Assembly: GCF_000003815.2 (NCBI RefSeq)
Contig: NC_049984.1
Span: forward strand, 6,716,715-6,780,714
Length of the DNA: 64,000 nt
Source of the DNA: Branchiostoma floridae
Lineage: Eukaryota > Chordata > Leptocardii > Amphioxiformes > Branchiostomatidae
Reading direction: 5' to 3'
Under the pieces are notes generated by a model that did not search any database, was not told where the DNA came from, and saw only the letters and a list, made by a program, of their open reading frames with translations. Shown one piece after another: positions 59,056 to 64,000 of this stretch (positions within the stretch are counted from its first letter, which is position 1; the number at the start of each line of letters is the position of its first letter). A program made the position numbers and the translations under genes.

Positions 59056-60800
59056 TTACATATGAAGACAGTCCGAACACTTGAGTTCCCAGTCCTTTGT
59101 TAAATACATTTATTTCAAGAAGTAGAGCATTTAATCGCATCAAGAAGGGGGAATCTAGAAAAGAACAGAAGCAAATGGGACACATTATGTACATTATGAT
59201 TTATTTTTGTTTCAATTTTTTACAGTTTATATCTGTTTTTTAATATGGTTTGGGACATCTGTATCATTAGTCAAGTTCATTTTGTTTTGTTAAGTTGGTT
59301 TGTATTAATGGAAAAAAAATGATAAAAAAAGAAAGCATATGCTTTGGTTATCGCCCGCCGAGCTCTATCGTCGAGTTGGGAAAAATTATAGAAATCGACC
59401 ATAGTAGTAACAGTTTCTTTATGGGACGGAGCTTGCCATGAACAAGAATTCATTCTACAGGAGCTGTTGCAAATATTAACTTTATGGCTGCCTCAACTCC
59501 TCTGGAAAATTATTCAACCCTTTTAGCCCATATACTGTTTTCCCCACAATCCAGTCTGCATGATATGCACAAACAAGAGATATAGTTTTTATGGGTATTA
59601 ACATACAACACTCTTTACGTTATACGAAAGCCGGCAAAGCGCATATAAGAATGACTAGATCGTCGAAAATCCAAAATAGATTCTGTACAATTTATGTATA
59701 TGTTATAACCCCAATCAGCGGCCGTGCATACACGTAGGCAAACAAGAATTACTAATAGAATTCCTATATTCAAGTATCATGTGTATGATTTCACTTGGAC
59801 TTACGTATACAGATACACGACTAAACTTCACAGCAATGGATTCAATCATTCAAAGTACCAAGGGGAAATCCCGTAACAATTTCTGATAAGTACTACTGGT
59901 AGTGACGTTGACACAAACTTTGCTTCGAAGTTATTGTCTCTAAAACATATCTTAGTTTTAATAAGGACAAAGTTTACTACTATTGGAGCTGTACTACTGT
60001 TGTACCGAAGGTGTTTGGTGTATTCATATGTTCCAGTTCTCATTCGAAAGACCAAAAACGACACAAAGAGCTGATTCGCTTCTCACAGATTGAGAGAAAT
60101 GTATGATTTCCCCTGACATCGATGTTATCTTCGTTTTCATCTTCGCTGATGATGCATATTCCCATGTCCACTGGTCCCTTAGCTTCACATTGAAAGCAGT
60201 AAGAAGATCATTTCTATTACTATTCATACATTTTGCGTATTCATGGAAACTTTTGTAAGTGTTCATCAGCTGATCATCACATGTATCAATTGTCCTTAAC
60301 GAATGAACATAGTGTGTGGCAAATGGGTTGAAATTTAGAATTTTGACTCAAGTTGTAAAACTTCTGGGTAACAGTTTCAGCAGGACATTATAAGAAAACA
60401 CCGATATAGCAACACAACAGATGACCTGTATAGAATGCCCGGCAATGGCGACACCTCTCATTTCAAAGTATGGAAAATTGGTGACGGCAGAAAAATACTT
60501 GTGAACAATTGTGAAATCCCAATGCAATTAAACATAAGTTCTTCTCAACAAAGGTGTACAGTTGATAAAGACACAAGTTTCTCACAACGAAACACAAAAT
60601 AAACTTTTGGCAGTGCCAAGTTCTTGGAGACTTATAAAGTTACCAACCTCCGATACCGAGTTTCCCCCTTCCTAGGTGAAAACTCGACTTTGAGAATAAA
60701 TCAAAGATAAACAATCAGTCCGACAGAAAGGAAATGCAAAAAGGGCAGCATAAATCAGACCAAAGTAATAACCAAACGTCTGGCTGTTCTATCGACCAAA
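59056..60800. other. Non-coding stretch, no clear feature
   Basis: AT-rich, no exon, element or array recognised. Confidence 0.5.
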
Positions 60801-60809
60801 CAGATGATG

Positions 60810-62010
60810 AAGAATAAGGTGATTTCTAACGCGATCAGATGACCAGTAGAGGGAAAAGACTAAGAACTCTCTTCTCATGAGTTCGGAAGAGCGACCGCCA
60901 TTCTGATAATGATGCTTACATTATTGCAAGCTCTTATATGAAATATTGAAAATAAAAGGACAAAACAGTGTACCATTGAACATAACATATGACTTTTCTA
61001 ATCCAAACTCTGGCCGTAAATCGTAACAAGCTGGGTTCGATTTCTTGTTTGCTGACAGCGGGAGACGACGAAAGTCCACTTTCTCTGTCCCGTTTGGGCT
61101 TTGTGATGTTATGATTATGATGATAGGAACATTTTAGGGAAACAAACACATGCGTCAAAGAAGGTTAGACATCCAGGTAATAAGATATGCCAAAAGGCAG
61201 TTACTCCAACAACTGGATATGATTTTAGAAGCGGTCAGACGTTGATGGTGAAGAGTGGTGATTCCTGGCGAGTTCCGATGACCAATGGCGAGGAAAGACT
61301 GGGAACGTTCTGCTCTGTCATCTTAAGATTTTTCCTTCCTCCTCATCAAGTCTTGAGTAGTTCGAAAAGGAGTAAGAGTCCCCATGATAGTTAGAATATG
61401 TTTGGAAACAAACAAACAAACAAACAGACTCACAAATGATTAAGGTTAAGATGATCTCTAACGCTATCAGATGACCGATGACAGGGAACTCGTCCTCGTA
61501 AAACGTTTCGCTTTCTTCACCTAAACAAGCCTTAAATTTATAAGATGAACCAGAATTTCAAAGAATTGACCGTCATTCTGAAACCAATGACAGGTTTAAT
61601 TCTAACTAATGATAAGTTCTGGCCCGAAGCCTTCTAAGTACCAGGACAGAAACATTGAATGAAAAAGCTAACACTTCACGTTATAATCTTCAGTACCAAG
61701 GCTAGACCTCTTCTTTAGAGGCAGCAGGAAGCAACAGAAGCTTTAATCTGTCGATAAGGTCTACATGAAATGTCTCACCGTTTCCAAAATCAGATCCCGT
61801 TGCTTGAGTAACTCCTATTTGGCGGGTGTTAAGAATATGTTGATGAAAAGTGTATTTTAAAAACAAACAGACTTTGAAAAGTAAATAAAGCGTTCCGATG
61901 GCCAAGGCGACGAAATATGGAAAGACAAGGAACCTTCTACTCTCTTCCGTCTTCTTCAACGTTCGAAAATAGTCTCCGTCTTCTTCAACGTTCGAAAATA
62001 GTCCAATTTA
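60810..62010. repeat. Weak, diverged long-period repeats and a 29-bp tandem duplication
   Basis: (C/T)AGATGACC(A/G) or CCGATG(A/G)CCAA segments followed by (G)GGAA(A/C) recur at about 60834, 61272, 61464 and 61892. At 61947-61975 and 61976-62004 there is a 29-bp direct duplication (CCGTCTTCTTCAACGTTCGA onward) that differs only in the last base. Confidence 0.55.
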
Positions 62011-64000
62011 AGAAATTCTAGTTCCTCCTAATAACGTCTCAATTATTAGAGAGAGAAGCCCCATGGAATAACGTCACGACAGACAAACAGATCATGAGAA
62101 AGAGGAAATATAGGAAGACCGGCAACCTCCTAATGAACGTCACTGTGTAATGTATTAAAGACATTTCATCAAGATGTTTAATCTTACCCTGTTTTCATAA
62201 GACATTCCTTCCAAGTCATCAAGTTTCATGGAAGAAAGAGAAGTGAGAAAAAGTGACCACCCTATGGTCATAAGTAAAAGGCAATGTAGTTTCCAGATTT
62301 GTTGTTGTTGTTGGTTGAAATATAAGAATATAAACCGTGCTACTGTGTGTCCGTTTACATTTAATGTTCTACCTGCTAATGTTGCTAAAAGCATTTGTTC
62401 ATGTCACGTGTTGAAACAAATACTAGGGAATGCGAACAAAGAATGTAATTTTTGAAACTTTAAGTCTAAAGCGTAGAAGCTCTTCACTGAGTAACGCTTT
62501 GCATTATGGTATTGAGGATATAATTTAATTATTGAGATAATTTAATTCTGGATGAGATTATTTCAGGTAACGTTACTGCTGATATCAATACTATTTTGTT
62601 TTCTGAATGCCTGTATCATTTATGCTCTCCAAAAGACAACACCTTTACTTCCACCTGAAATATCACAATGGCATGTGTTTGCTTGTATTGCATAACCGAT
62701 TCCGCCTTAAATGGTAGGTACAAACACAGCTGTTTTGTACAGTAGTACAAGCTGCGTTAGACCAGACTGTCTATTGTCGTACCATTGTTCTCTTGCTCAT
62801 GTTCGAACAGCACAATACCATTGTAAGTGCAGGGACCATATGTTCGCATGCCAAACCATCCGCCATGTTTGTTCGCCAAGGTCACCTTCGTACCGTGACC
62901 TTGATCCCGTTATGTAGAACATGGACGTTGAACATCAAACAGGGTTAAACCGACGGACACAAACATACATTACAGAACAGGTCTTGTTGTCCCGAATGTG
63001 TTAAAGACGTTTTGCTCGGTATAAAAAGACTAAAAATGTAGCGCATTAATTTTTTTTCCTGCCATTTTTCCGATTGAACAGGATAGTGCAAATCTATGTT
63101 CCTATTTTTGTTAAGACTTTGCGTTTCCTCTATGTGCTGAAGATTTATTATTTGCACTTCAAATGTACGGACACAACAAGACAAAATGAAAATTAAATCG
63201 GTGTGTTTTTCGGCTATAAACGTGATCAAGCTAAACTTGCAACATGTTTTCCTTTCAACTCGTGCCAAAGAAGGCAGGACATGTAGCCCTGAAGTATCCC
63301 TCTCACCAAGCTCATAAGATTATCATGATGAACCCTTTTCTAATGGAGATGTGTCCATACACGTGCCGTTTTCTACAAGTATCACCATTCTGTCCTTTCT
63401 ATAACGGACAATGTGACATAATTACGTTGGACTGGTGTTCAGGTGTTGTATCATGGACAGAGGACACTTAAGACAGACAGAGGACACTTAGGCCAGACGG
63501 CTCTCTGGGCGTAGGTAGCATCTGGTCTTATATTCCCATCATTACAAAGGAGTGAGAAAAAGTTGAACCCACATACTAGATCATAGTGCACACACTAGCC
63601 TATATGTATTTGTAAACACGTATATATAGTTATTTTTTTTCACGGTGACTTGCACCATTTGGGCATGAATGCATGATAAAGGTCTAAGTCCATTATCATT
63701 CACTTCCTTGCACATCTTATGACAGAATCGAAATTACTAAGTTTTCATTTTCGTAAATCATAGATACAGAAGGATTAATCTTTCTGCGCGTGGTCGCATC
63801 ATACCCTTGTGAGTACAACGAACAATGTACCCAGATGGTTAAGAAGTATCATATCTTTTATATCTTCAAGAAAATATATCTTTGTGACTATCTAATCTCT
63901 GCAGTCACGACGTTCTTAAGACTCTTCTGACAATGCAATTTTGTCTATAGCTAGCCTGTCACATGTTCATTATGTTCGTTTTCAGTCAGTTGAAGTATTG
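62011..64000. other. Non-coding stretch at the right edge, no clear feature
   Basis: AT-rich. Short frames have no recognisable homology, and no element is identified. Confidence 0.5.

Noticed and set aside
1-64000. Bacterial-type systems, CRISPR arrays, operons, phage or viral genes
   Set aside because: Spliced ZFHX exons and the repeat types show animal nuclear DNA; no such signatures are present.

Overview
The window is animal genomic DNA that is almost entirely non-coding. It holds one recognisable protein-coding gene, the 5' part of a zinc-finger homeobox gene of the ZFHX3/ZFHX4 (ATBF1, fly zfh2) family on the minus strand. The protein is strongly vertebrate-like, only one family member is seen, introns 1 and 2 are short (505 bp and about 2.0 kb), and there are many small inverted-repeat elements and diverged tandem duplications. 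Together these fit an invertebrate deuterostome, most likely amphioxus (Branchiostoma). The species is an inference; the gene family is firm.

Layout. Positions 1-10844 are the first part of a long intron 3, whose far end lies beyond the left edge. It contains GC-richer, AATTA-rich blocks that look like conserved non-coding DNA (about 2.7-4.0, 5.5-6.25 and 8.6-9.3 kb), a tandem array (6.5-7.1 kb) and a 788-bp inverted-repeat transposon (9948-10735) that ends 109 bp from the exon 3 donor. Coding exon 3 is 10845-10990, exon 2 is 13030-15633 and exon 1 is 16139-16453, with a predicted 5' UTR acceptor at 16522-16523. These three exons encode residues 1-1021, including an N-terminal CCHC finger, six C2H2-type fingers (one degenerate) and one more in exon 3. 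The homeodomains would lie in exons off the left edge.

From 16.5 to 64 kb, upstream of the gene, I see no credible coding exon. This is a gene desert of about 47 kb of the kind usual around developmental transcription factors. It alternates AT-rich filler carrying diverged tandem arrays (usually 145-195 bp period) with GC-richer islands rich in homeodomain, POU-octamer, SOX, CRE and nuclear-receptor motifs (17.8-18.2, 20.0-20.8, 36.9-46.1, 46.4-46.9, 48.5-50.7 and 58.6-59.05 kb). A CpG-rich stretch at 42.7-44.0 kb is the best candidate promoter region, but the true first exon cannot be placed from sequence alone. No bacterial-type features, CRISPR arrays, tRNAs or rRNAs were found.

The most distinctive non-genic structure is a seven-copy array at 49.59-50.65 kb. 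Its units pair an 11-bp palindrome (GACAACTTGTC) with a recurring forkhead-like TGTTTAC site. Also notable are duplicated splice-junction flanks around all three coding exons, a POU-octamer cluster containing a perfect 16-bp palindrome at 39158-39173, and six CRE-like sites within 370 bp at 46.48-46.85 kb.
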